Assembly: GCF_020880995.1 (NCBI RefSeq)
Contig: NZ_JAJISD010000008.1
Coordinates: forward strand, 1-64,000
DNA from: Reyranella aquatilis
GTDB taxonomy: Bacteria; Pseudomonadota; Alphaproteobacteria; Reyranellales; Reyranellaceae
DNA length: 64,000 nt
Direction of reading: 5' to 3'
Shown here piece after piece: positions 17,542-26,681 of this stretch (within the stretch, counting starts at the first letter, position 1; every line of letters begins with the position of its first letter). The notes beneath the pieces were generated by a model, which saw only the letters and a list, made by a program, of their open reading frames with translations, did not search any database and was not told the origin of the DNA. Position numbers and translations under genes: made by a program.

Positions 17542-18594
17542 ATGCGCCGTCGTCAATTCGTCGCCGCTGCCGCGGCCTCCGCCGCCCTCGCGCCGCTCGC
17601 GGCGCGGGTCGTGTCCGCCGCGCCGGCACCGACTGCCCTTACGCCCGAACTGATCGAGGCGGCGAAGAAGGAAGGCAAGGTCACCTATTACACGGCGATG
17701 GATCTCTCCGTCGCCGAGCCGATGGCCAAGGCCTTCGAGACCAGGTATCCCGGCATCAAGGTCGCCGTGGAGCGTACCGGGGCCGAGCGCCTGTTCAACC
17801 GCATCGGCCAGGAAGTCGGCAGCAACATCCGTCGCGTCGACGTGGCCAACAGCTCCGACGCCGCGCACTTCATCGTGTGGAAGCGGCAAGGCTGGCTGGA
17901 GCCTTTCCTGACACCCGACATGGCCGAGAACCTGCCGGCCGACCAGCGTGACGCCGACGGCGCCTTCGTCAACCAGCGCACGCATCTGTCGACCATCGCC
18001 TACAACACGAAACTGGTGAAGCCCGAGGATGCACCCAAGGGCTTCGTCGATCTGCTCGATCCGAAGTACTCGGGCAAGCTGGTGAAGGGGCACCCCGGTT
18101 ATTCCGGCACGATCATGACCGCGACCCAGCAGCTGGCGAAGGCGCTGGGCTGGGAATACTTCGACAAGCTCTCGAAGCAGAAAGTTCTGCAGGTCCAGTC
18201 GGCGACCGAGCCGCCCAAGCGTATCGAGGCGGGCGAGCGCGCCATCGCTGTCGACGGCAGCGACTATCTCTTCTGGATGGCGAAGGAGCGAGGGGCGCCG
18301 GTCGAGATCGTGCATGCCGTCGAGGGTACGCCGCAGATCTCCAACCCGATGGCGATCTTCAAGTCATCGCCCAATCCGAACGCCGCGCGACTTCTCGTCG
18401 GCTGGATCATGTCGCCCGAGGGCCAGGAGTTCATCGTCAAGGTGAGCGGCCAATATCCGGCGAACAAACGGGTGAAGGCCAAGGAAGGCCGTCCGGCGCT
18501 GGCGTCGATCAAGACTCTGCCGGAGGATCCGCTCGAAGTGGAGAAGACGGCCGACGAGATCAAGTCGCGATACCAGCGCTACTTCAAGGTATGA
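17542..18594 (+). CDS. Fe3+-type ABC solute-binding protein, copy B
   Basis: A 350-residue tandem paralogue of the preceding gene. Shared blocks include ELIEAAKKEGK, VNSSDAAHFIVWKRQ, HPGYSGTIMTATQQL and KVLQVQSATEPPK. The signal peptide (MRRRQFVAAAAASAALAPLA, then cleavage near VSA) also has twin arginines. Its stop overlaps the permease start (ATGA at 18591). Differences cluster after residue 240, which could change ligand fit while keeping the same permease contact. Confidence 0.88.
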   Translation: MRRRQFVAAAAASAALAPLAARVVSAAPAPTALTPELIEAAKKEGKVTYYTAMDLSVAEPMAKAFETRYPGIKVAVERTGAERLFNRIGQEVGSNIRRVDVANSSDAAHFIVWKRQGWLEPFLTPDMAENLPADQRDADGAFVNQRTHLSTIAYNTKLVKPEDAPKGFVDLLDPKYSGKLVKGHPGYSGTIMTATQQLAKALGWEYFDKLSKQKVLQVQSATEPPKRIEAGERAIAVDGSDYLFWMAKERGAPVEIVHAVEGTPQISNPMAIFKSSPNPNAARLLVGWIMSPEGQEFIVKVSGQYPANKRVKAKEGRPALASIKTLPEDPLEVEKTADEIKSRYQRYFKV

Positions 18595-20270
18595 CGCGCG
18601 GCATCGATCTCTCGCGGCCCGTACTCGTCGCCGTCGCCGCCCTGCTGGCGGTGATGATCGTGCTGCCGGTCGGCTGGCTGCTGGTCGTCAGCCTGACGTC
18701 GAAGGAGGGCGGCTTCACGCTCGCCAATTTCGCGACGTTGTTCACCGATCCGACCTTCGTCGATCCGCTGGTCACGACACTGATCATCTCCTGCTCGGTG
18801 AGCGCGATCTGCTGTCTGGTGGCCGCACCCCTCGGCTGGCTGGTGGCGCGCACCGACATGCCGCTTGCGCGCACCATCCGCACGCTGGTCATGGCCTCGC
18901 TGGTGACGCCGCCCTTCGTCGGGGCCATCGCCTGGGAGATGCTGGCGGCGCCCAATTCGGGCCTGCTGAACCAGCTGTGGCGGCTGCTGAGCGGCATGCC
19001 GCCCGACGAGGCGCTGTTCGACATCTACAGCCTCGGCGGGCTGATCTTCGTGATCTCCTGCTACACGTTCCCGTACGTCTTCATTCTGGTCGCCAATGCG
19101 CTCGACCGCATGCCCGGCGAACTGGAGGACGCCTCGTCGATGCTGGGCGCGAAGACCTGGCAGACCGCGCGGCTGATCACCGTGCCGCTGGCCTTGCCGA
19201 CCCTGCTGGCCGGCGCGCTGGTCGCCTTCCTGCAGGCGCTGAACCTGTTCGGCTCGCCGGCCATCCTCGCCATCCCCGCGGGCTTCCACACGCTGACGAC
19301 GCGCATCTGGAGCCTGTTCCAGTTCCCGCCCAAGCCCGAACTGGCGGCCGCGGCCTCGGTACCGCTGCTGGTGCTGACGGTGCTGCTGTTGCGCGCCCAG
19401 GCGATGGCGCTCGGCCGGCGCGGCTATGCGGTGCTGGGCGGAAAGTACGGTGCGCCGCGGCCCATTCGCCTGGGCTGGCTGCGCGTGCCGGCGGTGATAC
19501 TGGCGCTGTTCGTGCTCGCCATGCCGCTCTTCCTGCCTTACGCGGCACTGTTCAACTCCGCCTTCTCGCGCGTGGCGTCGCGCATCGTCGGGCCGGACAC
19601 GATCACGCTGCACAACGTGAAGTTCACGTTCCTCGAACTCAGCTCGACCATGCCCGCGCTCAAGAACACGTTCCTGCTGGCCACCGCCTCGGCGACGCTG
19701 GGCGCGCTGCTGGCGCTGATGATCGCCTACATCGTGGCGCGCAAGGCGATGCGCGGCTACCGCGTGCTGGGCTTCCTCGCCACCGCGCCGCTGGCCATTC
19801 CGGGTATCGTGCTCGGCGTCGGCCTGTTCCTAGCCTATACGCGCCCGCCGCTGGCGCTGTACGGCACGCTGTGGATCCTGCTGATCGCCTTCGTGACGAT
19901 CGAGCTGCCGGCGGCCTACCAGCAGCTCGGCTCGGCCTTCCATGCCGTGCATCCCGAACTGGAGGAGGCGGGCCGCATGCTGGGCGCGACGCGCCTGCGC
20001 ACCCTGGCCGACATCACAGCACCCCTGCTGCGCTCGGCCGTGATCGCGACGTGGTGCTTTATCTTCGTCGCCACCATCCGTGAACTGTCGGCCGCCGTGA
20101 TCCTGTTCACCTCGGAGACCAAGGTCCTGTCGGTGCTGATCTTCGACCTGAAGGAAAGCGGCGACGTCGGGGCCATCGCCGTACTCAGCCTGACGATGGT
20201 GGCGATCACCACGATCGTGATCGCCGCCGCCAACCGTCTGCACGCAAGGCCTCAGGCCAGGCCGGCCTGA
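18591..20270 (+). CDS. Fused ABC permease, FbpB/ThiP type
   Basis: A 559-residue membrane protein with two binding-protein-dependent permease domains in one chain, as in FbpB and ThiP. The EAA-like loops are seen as ELEDASSMLGAKTWQTARLI in the first half and ELEEAGRMLGATRLRTLADI in the second, about 275 residues apart. It therefore supplies both halves of the channel for the ATPase and the two tandem binding proteins upstream. Translation is coupled to copy B through ATGA. Confidence 0.92.
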   Translation: MTRGIDLSRPVLVAVAALLAVMIVLPVGWLLVVSLTSKEGGFTLANFATLFTDPTFVDPLVTTLIISCSVSAICCLVAAPLGWLVARTDMPLARTIRTLVMASLVTPPFVGAIAWEMLAAPNSGLLNQLWRLLSGMPPDEALFDIYSLGGLIFVISCYTFPYVFILVANALDRMPGELEDASSMLGAKTWQTARLITVPLALPTLLAGALVAFLQALNLFGSPAILAIPAGFHTLTTRIWSLFQFPPKPELAAAASVPLLVLTVLLLRAQAMALGRRGYAVLGGKYGAPRPIRLGWLRVPAVILALFVLAMPLFLPYAALFNSAFSRVASRIVGPDTITLHNVKFTFLELSSTMPALKNTFLLATASATLGALLALMIAYIVARKAMRGYRVLGFLATAPLAIPGIVLGVGLFLAYTRPPLALYGTLWILLIAFVTIELPAAYQQLGSAFHAVHPELEEAGRMLGATRLRTLADITAPLLRSAVIATWCFIFVATIRELSAAVILFTSETKVLSVLIFDLKESGDVGAIAVLSLTMVAITTIVIAAANRLHARPQARPA

Positions 20271-20329
20271 CGCGGCTGGAGCCGCGCCGGAAGTCGAGCA
20301 CCACCAACGACGAAAGGGAACCCTCGCGC

Positions 20330-20779
20330 ATGCTGTCATGTCGTCATGGATTGACCGTTCTCCTCGCTGCCTTTCTCGCACTGGGCAGCTTGCGGGCCGA
20401 TGCCCAGCAGATGGTGAGTATTGCCGCCGAAGAAGTGAACTTCCGCAGCGGTCCGGGGCAGAGTCATCCGGCGGAATGGGTGGTGAGAAAAGGGTTCCCG
20501 CTGAAGATCGTCGGCCGCCGCGGCGACTGGCTGCACGTGGCGGACTTCGAGAACGACAAGGGCTGGGTCCTGCGCAAGCTCACCAGCAGCACGGCGTATC
20601 ACATCGTGAAGGTCAAAATCGCCAACCTGCGCAGCCAGCCGACGACGACCAGCCGCATCGTCGGCAAATTCGCCTATGGCGACACGCTGAAGACGCTCGA
20701 ACGCCGTGGCGGCTGGGTGAAGGTCCAACGCGAGGGACTGCGCGGGTGGATCTCGCGCAAACTGCTCTGGGGCTGGTAG
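20330..20779 (+). CDS. Secreted protein with two bacterial SH3 domains
   Basis: A 149-residue exported protein. The signal peptide ends near RADAQ (about residue 26). Two SH3_3/SH3_4-type domains follow: EEVNFRSGPGQSHPAEWVV to GWVLRKL, and KIANLRSQPTTTSRIVGKF to GWISRKLL. Such pairs occur in envelope proteins that bind peptidoglycan or partners in the periplasm. It stands alone between the iron-type operon and a convergent binding-protein gene. Confidence 0.85.
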   Translation: MLSCRHGLTVLLAAFLALGSLRADAQQMVSIAAEEVNFRSGPGQSHPAEWVVRKGFPLKIVGRRGDWLHVADFENDKGWVLRKLTSSTAYHIVKVKIANLRSQPTTTSRIVGKFAYGDTLKTLERRGGWVKVQREGLRGWISRKLLWGW

Positions 20780-20797
20780 GCGAGTCCGCTCCGGGCC

Positions 20798-21769
20798 TCA
20801 GTCGAGGATGGCCACGTCGTCCACGGTGATCGGCTTGGCCAGCAGCCCCAGCGACTCCAGCGTGGCGATCGTCGCTTCCCAGCCGGCACGGGTCTGCTGG
20901 CCGGTGGGCGGGCCGGAAAGCTGTTGTGAGACGGTCGCCATGCTGCGGTCGACATAACGCGGGGCAAGCCGCGGAAAGAGGCGCGAGAAATGCAGGGCGG
21001 CGTCACCGGGCCGTTCGCGCACCATGTTGTAGCCCTCCTGCACCGCGTCCTCGACCTTGCGGGCGATTTCGCGCTTTGCGGGGTCGGCCCATGCCGCGTC
21101 GTTGACGATCAGGTTCAGGCTGTAGGCTCTCACGCCGAAATCGCTCAGCCGGATCATGGTGATGCGGCGACCCTCTGCGATCAGTTCGGACGGTGCCATC
21201 TCATCGTAGTCGATCAGCGCATCGACCTTCTTCTCGATCAGGTCGTAGGCGCTCCAGGAGACCGTCGTCTCCTTGATCCTGCTGCGGTCGAGCTTGTTCG
21301 CGGCGAGAAGGGCGCGGAACTCCTCGTTGGTGATGCTGCCTGGTACCAGCCCCAGCGTCTTGCCGTAGAGGTCGCGCGGATGGGCGATGCGGTCCTCGCC
21401 GCGCGAGTAGACCACGGTCGGTGTCTTGGCGTAGTAGACCGCCAGGCTCTTGATCGGCACGCCCTTGGACCGGCCGATGGCGGTCGCGATGCCGCTCGAC
21501 GATCCAATCCAGTATTGCTTGCCCGAGCCGATCATCTCGGCCGATGAGATCGCGCCCTGGGTCTCCGCGAAGGTGACCTCGAGGCCACGCCGTTCGAAGG
21601 CGCCCATCTCGCGGGCGAGAAAGAAGCCCCCGTATGTCGGCAGCGCCTTCCAGTCGAGCAGGATCTCGACCTTCTGGAGGACGTCGGGGGCGGGCTGCGC
21701 GAGGGCGGGCAGCGGGCACAGCAGGGCCAATGCGGAGGCGAGCACCAGGCGGCGGCTGGAAGAGGTCAT
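20798..21769 (-). CDS. Orphan ABC solute-binding protein, NMT1/TauA-like
   Basis: A 323-residue binding protein of the NMT1/SsuA/THI5-like class. The signal peptide covers about residues 1-25 (PLPALAQP). VEILLDWKALPTYGGFFLAR and the following GLEVTFAE are typical. No ATPase or permease gene adjoins it, so it either uses a remote transporter or senses its ligand. I chose the ATG at 21769 (MTSSSRRLVLA) since it begins a proper signal peptide; the open frame extends further but has no family sequence. Confidence 0.85.
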   Translation of the reverse strand: MTSSSRRLVLASALALLCPLPALAQPAPDVLQKVEILLDWKALPTYGGFFLAREMGAFERRGLEVTFAETQGAISSAEMIGSGKQYWIGSSSGIATAIGRSKGVPIKSLAVYYAKTPTVVYSRGEDRIAHPRDLYGKTLGLVPGSITNEEFRALLAANKLDRSRIKETTVSWSAYDLIEKKVDALIDYDEMAPSELIAEGRRITMIRLSDFGVRAYSLNLIVNDAAWADPAKREIARKVEDAVQEGYNMVRERPGDAALHFSRLFPRLAPRYVDRSMATVSQQLSGPPTGQQTRAGWEATIATLESLGLLAKPITVDDVAILD

Positions 21770-21812
21770 CGTTGATCCCTGAAAGGTCTGGCCGGCGGGT
21801 TGGCCGCGAAAC

Positions 21813-22751
21813 ATGTCACAACGACGCCCGGATGGGGGAGCGATTTCGCCGCGGCTGCGTTTTGCGCGTGTGAACGCGATTGCCCCTCCGGGCCGCCTCG
21901 GGCGGCTGCTGCGCGAGACCGTCGAAGGCTTCATCGACGACGACGCCTTCAGCCGCGGCGCCTCGATCGCCTATTTCACGCTGTTCTCTCTGGCGCCAAC
22001 GCTTCTGCTCGTCATCGCCATCGCCGGGCTGGTGTTCGGCCGCGACGCCGCCCAGGGCGCCGTGGTCGACCAGTTGAGCGGCCTGATGGGACGCGACACG
22101 GCGGAGGCGCTGCAGGCGATGATCCGAAGCGCCGGCGACCGCATGACCGGCGTGGTCGCGACCTTGATAGGACTGGTCACGATCTTCCTCGCGGCCAGCG
22201 GCGTGTTCGGCGAGGTGCAGTCGGCGCTGAACGCGATCTGGAAGGCCAAATCGACCCGCTCGACCCTGTCGCGCCTGGTGCGTGCGCGGATGGCCAGCTT
22301 CGGGCTGGTGATCACGCTGGGCTTCGTCCTGATGGTGTCGCTGGCGCTGAGTGCGGCGCTGACGGCCCTGGCCCGCTTCCTGAAATACAGGTTTCCCGTC
22401 GCCGAGTTCGCCGTTCAGGCGGCCGACCTCGCGATCTCCATCGTGCTGATCTCCGGCCTGTTCGCCGTGATGTACAAGGTTCTGCCCGATACGCCGATCC
22501 GCTGGCGCGACGTGGCGGTGGGCGCGCTCATGGCGACCGGCCTGTTCGAGGCCGGCAAGTACCTGATCGCCCTCTATATCGGCCAGACCGACGTGGCGAC
22601 GAGCTTCGGCGCGGCCGGGGCGCTCATCGTGCTGTTGCTGTGGATCTTCTACTCCACGCTGATCTTCCTGCTGGGCGCAGAGTTCACACGCGCCTGGACC
22701 CGTGTCTATGGCGCGCGCTGTCGGGATCCGGAGTCTCGCCCCACGCGCTAG
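21813..22751 (+). CDS. YihY/BrkB-family inner membrane protein
   Basis: A 312-residue membrane protein of the YihY/virulence factor BrkB family (once wrongly called RNase BN), with about six hydrophobic segments. Typical pieces are FSRGASIAYFTLFSLAPTLLL, of which ASIAYFTLFSLAP is diagnostic, then GATSFGAAG-like TSFGAAGALIVLLLWIFYS near the C terminus. Its exact role is not settled; export or lipid handling has been proposed. Its TAG shares the CTAG tetranucleotide with the stop of the convergent small gene. Confidence 0.88.
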   Translation: MSQRRPDGGAISPRLRFARVNAIAPPGRLGRLLRETVEGFIDDDAFSRGASIAYFTLFSLAPTLLLVIAIAGLVFGRDAAQGAVVDQLSGLMGRDTAEALQAMIRSAGDRMTGVVATLIGLVTIFLAASGVFGEVQSALNAIWKAKSTRSTLSRLVRARMASFGLVITLGFVLMVSLALSAALTALARFLKYRFPVAEFAVQAADLAISIVLISGLFAVMYKVLPDTPIRWRDVAVGALMATGLFEAGKYLIALYIGQTDVATSFGAAGALIVLLLWIFYSTLIFLLGAEFTRAWTRVYGARCRDPESRPTR

Positions 22752-22975
22752 CCGGTGACGGCGAAGGCGACCAGCAGGGCCAGGGTGCCGCCCAGTCCCA
22801 GCAGGACCGCCAGCACCGGGATATGGCCGAGGAAGGCCAACGCCATGCACGAGAGCACGAGTGCGATGTGCAGAACGGCGAACAGGACCAGCCGGCTGAA
22901 GCGATCGTAGGTCTCGCGATGATCGCGGAGTTCCTGGGCCGGGGTTTGGAGGGGCGTATCGACGGAGGTTGCCAT
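22748..22975 (-). CDS. Small membrane protein, aa3-type cytochrome oxidase subunit IV-like
   Basis: A 75-residue protein with a polar N terminus containing DHRETYDRFSRLVLF and two hydrophobic stretches to the C terminus. The motif HRETYxxF followed by a membrane helix is typical of the small subunit IV of alphaproteobacterial aa3 oxidases. That protein normally has one helix, so a related small membrane protein is also possible. No other oxidase gene is nearby. I chose the ATG at 22975 because GGAGG-like GGAGGTTGCC precedes the divergent side and the frame upstream shows no conservation-like pattern. Confidence 0.55.
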   Translation of the reverse strand: MATSVDTPLQTPAQELRDHRETYDRFSRLVLFAVLHIALVLSCMALAFLGHIPVLAVLLGLGGTLALLVAFAVTG

Positions 22976-23117
22976 GACCGATCCTCTGTGTGGCGGAGCC
23001 TGACTGCCGAACGCTCCGGCCGGGCGGGCGTTGCGCGCCGGACCGGCGGCGCGACACCGGTCGGCGAGGGCCTCCGCGGACTTGTCGAACGAAGTTTGGC
23101 TCGCCATACCGGAGGGC

Positions 23118-23630
23118 ATGAAATCCGCTCTCTCCGCCCTGCTGGTCCTCCTCCTTGCGGCGTTGGCCGCGCCCGCATCGGCGCAATCCTACGAGGAACA
23201 GATGCGCCAGGCGGCGGGCGCCTACGAGCGCAAGGACATGGCGACCGCGGTTCGCATCTGGAAGGTCTGGGCCGCCAAGGGGGAGGCGGAGGCGCAGACC
23301 CTGCTGGGTGCCATGTACTGGAGCGGCGAAGGCGTGCCGCGCAATCTCAACGAGGCGGCGCGCCTCTATCTCGCGGCCGCGCGGCAGGGATATGCACGGG
23401 CCCAGAACAATATCGGCTTCATGCTGGGCTTCGGCGAGGGGATCCCCCCGCGCGACGACATCGAGGCCTACAAGTGGATCAAGCTGTCGATCGACCGCTA
23501 CACCGCGAAGAACCAGGACCGCCTGGATCAGGCGCGGAAGGACCTCGCGACGCTGGCGGCGCGCATGAACCCTGCGCAAATCGCCGAGGCGGAAAGGCGT
23601 GTGAGGGCGTGGAAGCCCTCTCCCAAGTGA
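23118..23630 (+). CDS. Secreted Sel1-repeat protein
   Basis: A 170-residue exported protein. The signal peptide ends at PASAQ (about residue 23). Sel1-like tetratricopeptide units cover about residues 35-135, with AEAQTLLGAMYWSGEGVPRN and ARAQNNIGFMLGFGEG, and a helical tail follows. Such proteins act as scaffolds in the envelope. The ATG at 23118 follows GGAGGG and begins the signal peptide; the frame further upstream is not used. The next gene (M23 peptidase) follows after about 70 bp. Confidence 0.85.
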   Translation: MKSALSALLVLLLAALAAPASAQSYEEQMRQAAGAYERKDMATAVRIWKVWAAKGEAEAQTLLGAMYWSGEGVPRNLNEAARLYLAAARQGYARAQNNIGFMLGFGEGIPPRDDIEAYKWIKLSIDRYTAKNQDRLDQARKDLATLAARMNPAQIAEAERRVRAWKPSPK

Positions 23631-23698
23631 GCTAAGGTTCGCCGGCCACGCGGCGGTCACGAGCGATGCCCCGACGTAGGCCCTACAAGAAGGACCTG

Positions 23699-25171
23699 AT
23701 GACTCGACCCTCGGTCGCCGCGGCTTTTGCCGCTTCATTGCTTTTCGGCGGGATGTCCCAGGGCATCGCCGGCGATCGGCCGTGGGGCGCGGGCACGCAG
23801 GCGACGGGCGAGGGCCGCGTGGCCGAGCTGCGCCTACTCGGCCCGGAACTGCCGCCGCTGCACGACCAGCCGTCCGTCCTCGCCGGCTTGCGGGACCACT
23901 GGAATTTCGTGGAGATCGCCTCGATCGACGGGCTGCTCGAACGCAGCCTGGCGATCGAGATCACGCTCCCACAGCCGCTCATCGCCATCGCCGACAACCT
24001 GCCGCCGCCGGTCTCGACCGGGCCCGTGCCGGAAGCGGTCCAGGCGCGGGGACGCAGGGTGGCCGACCGGCTGCTGGGCGACGGGCTCGATGACGAGCGG
24101 CTCCAGGCGTACCTGCCGTTCGAGCGCCGGCTCGGCGTTTCCGGCACGATCGCCGGCGGATCGCTTGCCGCCTCGGCGGTGGCGGCGGGTGTTCCGGCGC
24201 CGGCCATGCTCGAGGCCATGCAGGCGCTCGAGACCTCGGTCGACCTGGCCAAGGAAATGCGCGACGGCGACCGGTTCTACGTCCGCTACGAGCGGACCTT
24301 CACGCAGGGCGGCGCGCCACTCGATGTCGGCCGCGTGCTCTGGATGGAGCTGCGCACGCCCAAGGGCGTGATGGCGATCCATCGTTTCCGCACGCGCGAC
24401 AACAACGAACGCTTCTGGATGGCGAGCGGCCAGTCCGCGACCCTGCCGTCGTTCCGCCTTCCCCTCGATACCGTGTCGATCTCCTCGGGCTTCGGCCTGC
24501 GCGCCGATCCGTTCGACCAGCCGCCGCCGCTCTACGCCGGCAAGCCGCAGGGCGCCGGCGGTCCGCTGCGCGACCGGCCCGGGTTGCCGCCCGGACTGCC
24601 GACCGGTGGTGCGCTCGACATGCCGCGCGCGGCCTCTGGTTTCGCGTCCGCCGCGCCGATGCCCGGCCTGTCTTCCTATGGCGGGTCGTCCTACGGCGCA
24701 TCGCGCGGAACGCCGGCCTATGCGATCCCGCCGCGCCCCTCGCGCTCGCTCTTCATGCACGAGGGCGTCGATCTGGTCGCCTCGGCCGGCACGCCGGTCC
24801 GCGCCGCCGCCGACGGGCTCGTCGTCGGTGCGGCCCCGAACGGCCGCTACGGCAACTGGGTCCGCATCGAGCATGGCGGCAGGCTGGCCACCGTCTATGG
24901 GCACATGCTGGGGTTCGCGCCCGGGCTTCAGGCGGGGATGACGGTGTCGCGCGGCGACGTGATCGGTTTCGTCGGCAGCACCGGCCGCTCGACCGGCGCC
25001 CATCTCCACTTCGAGCTCCAGGTCGACGGCAAGCCGGTCAATCCGGTCACCCATCCGGAACTGAAGCGCGCCCAGTTGCGCGGGCCGGAGTTCGAGCGTT
25101 TCCGCAAGCAGGTCGCCGCCAGCCTGGCCGAGCGCGATCTCGAAGCGAAGGCCGCCTCAGTCGGCGACTGA
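23699..25171 (+). CDS. M23-family metallopeptidase with a proline/glycine-rich insertion
   Basis: A 490-residue secreted peptidoglycan endopeptidase or its activator. The C-terminal M23 (LytM) domain has the zinc ligands His354 and Asp358 (HEGVD) and His437 (HLHFE), with YGHM at about 400-403. An upstream OPA/LysM-adjacent-type region (about 180-260) precedes it, as in MepM-like proteins. Between GFGLRADPF (about 272) and MHEGVD there are about 78 extra residues rich in Pro, Gly, Ser and Ala, where relatives have only a few. The start at 23699 follows AGAAGGAC. The 3' end overlaps the convergent permease gene by 15 bp. Confidence 0.88.
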   Translation: MTRPSVAAAFAASLLFGGMSQGIAGDRPWGAGTQATGEGRVAELRLLGPELPPLHDQPSVLAGLRDHWNFVEIASIDGLLERSLAIEITLPQPLIAIADNLPPPVSTGPVPEAVQARGRRVADRLLGDGLDDERLQAYLPFERRLGVSGTIAGGSLAASAVAAGVPAPAMLEAMQALETSVDLAKEMRDGDRFYVRYERTFTQGGAPLDVGRVLWMELRTPKGVMAIHRFRTRDNNERFWMASGQSATLPSFRLPLDTVSISSGFGLRADPFDQPPPLYAGKPQGAGGPLRDRPGLPPGLPTGGALDMPRAASGFASAAPMPGLSSYGGSSYGASRGTPAYAIPPRPSRSLFMHEGVDLVASAGTPVRAAADGLVVGAAPNGRYGNWVRIEHGGRLATVYGHMLGFAPGLQAGMTVSRGDVIGFVGSTGRSTGAHLHFELQVDGKPVNPVTHPELKRAQLRGPEFERFRKQVAASLAERDLEAKAASVGD

Positions 25172-26644
25172 CCTGCGCGCCTCGAGCGCGAAGGCTTCCT
25201 CCGGCGAGAGAACGAGCCGGTGGCGGCCTGCCAGGGCGAACCAGACGATCCCCGCGGCAAACCAGGCGCCGACGCCCAGCACGCCCGAGACGAACACCGG
25301 GTCGAGCAGCTGATAGACCAGCGTGACGGACGCGATCGCGATCGTGACGACCGCACCCGCCCGTCCCAACGGCGAGCGATAGGGGCGCGCGAGGCCGGGC
25401 AGCCGCGCCCGCAACACCAGGAAGCTGATCGCCTGCAGAAGATAGGACAGCATCGCGCCGGCGACCGCCATGTTGAGCAGCATGCCCTGGATCACCGCGC
25501 TGCCCTTCTCGGCGCCCATGCCGAACCAGAGGCCGAACAGGAGGGCGAGCGCGACGGCGGAGCCGGCGATCAGCGCGATGTACGGCGTCTTGTGGCGCGG
25601 ATGGGTGATCGACAGGAAACGCGGGAAGTAGCCGGCCCGCGACAGCGAATAGATCTGGCGGCCCTTGGCGAAGAGGATGGTGTGGAAGCTCGCGATCAGG
25701 CCGATGCAGGCGACCAATGCGAGCAGCTTGGCGAGCCCGCTGCCGAAGGTCGCGCGGAAGCCGTCGAGGAGCGGTTCGCCGGAGCCGCCGAGCTGGAAGC
25801 TCCCGGGCGCGACCGAGGCGTTGAGCCAGACGGTGAGGCCCGCGGAAACGAACAGCGTCAGCAGGCCGGCGACGATGCCGCGCGGGATGTCGCGCGACGG
25901 CTCCCGGGCTTCCTCGGCGGCGAGCGGAAGCTGTTCTATGGCGAGGAACAGCCACACGGCGAAGGGCAACGCTGCGAGCGCGCCGTGCAGGCCGAAGGGC
26001 AGCAGAGGTCCGCCACCCTGTGGCAGTTCGACCGGCGTGCCGCCGGGGCCGGCGCCGATGTTGAGCGCATGGCGGCCGAAATCGGCGACCGGCAGCGCTG
26101 AGATCCAGAACACCACGAGGCACGCGAGCGACGCCAGGGTGATGACGACGGTCACCCGGAACGAGAGTTCGACGCCCAGCACGTTCAGCCCCACGAACAC
26201 CGCGTAGGCCGCGATCCAGTAAGCCGGCAGCCAGGCCGGCGGGGTCTCGAACACCGCCGCGAGATAGGTGGCGAGGAAGGAGACGATGACGGCGGGTGTC
26301 AGCACGTACTCCACGTTCTCGCAGAGGCCGGTGACGAAGCCGCCCCAGGGCCCCATCGAGGCGCGCGCGAAGGAATAGGCGCCGCCGGTATGGGGCAGGG
26401 CGGCCGCCATCTCGGCGATGCAGAAGACGAGGCCGAGATACATGACCGCGATGATGGAGGCGGCCAGCGCGTAGCCGCCCCATCCACCCGCCAGGAGACC
26501 GAGGTTCCAGCCCGAATAGTGGCCTGAGATGACGGCGCCGACGCCCAGGGCCCAGAGAGAGAAGACTCCGGCGTAGCGGCGAAGTCCGCGGCGGGCGAAG
26601 TAGTCCGGCGTAACGGTCTGGTAAGGTGTCCTCGGTAGGCTCAT
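25157..26644 (-). CDS. APC-superfamily permease, ethanolamine permease-like
   Basis: A 495-residue transporter with about 12 hydrophobic helices. GVFSLWALGVGAVISGHYSG (followed by WNLGLLAGG) near the N terminus is characteristic of the ethanolamine permease branch of the amino acid-polyamine-organocation superfamily. EMAAALPHTGGAYSFARASM is a further APC motif, and AEEAREPSRDIPRGI is the conserved cytoplasmic loop. Ethanolamine or an amino acid are likely substrates. No ethanolamine ammonia-lyase genes are in the window. It diverges from the DUF4239-type gene with about 37 bp between starts. Confidence 0.88.
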   Translation of the reverse strand: MSLPRTPYQTVTPDYFARRGLRRYAGVFSLWALGVGAVISGHYSGWNLGLLAGGWGGYALAASIIAVMYLGLVFCIAEMAAALPHTGGAYSFARASMGPWGGFVTGLCENVEYVLTPAVIVSFLATYLAAVFETPPAWLPAYWIAAYAVFVGLNVLGVELSFRVTVVITLASLACLVVFWISALPVADFGRHALNIGAGPGGTPVELPQGGGPLLPFGLHGALAALPFAVWLFLAIEQLPLAAEEAREPSRDIPRGIVAGLLTLFVSAGLTVWLNASVAPGSFQLGGSGEPLLDGFRATFGSGLAKLLALVACIGLIASFHTILFAKGRQIYSLSRAGYFPRFLSITHPRHKTPYIALIAGSAVALALLFGLWFGMGAEKGSAVIQGMLLNMAVAGAMLSYLLQAISFLVLRARLPGLARPYRSPLGRAGAVVTIAIASVTLVYQLLDPVFVSGVLGVGAWFAAGIVWFALAGRHRLVLSPEEAFALEARRSVAD

Positions 26645-26681
26645 CCCGCGATACTAGCCGGACGCGGCGCGACACGACGAG

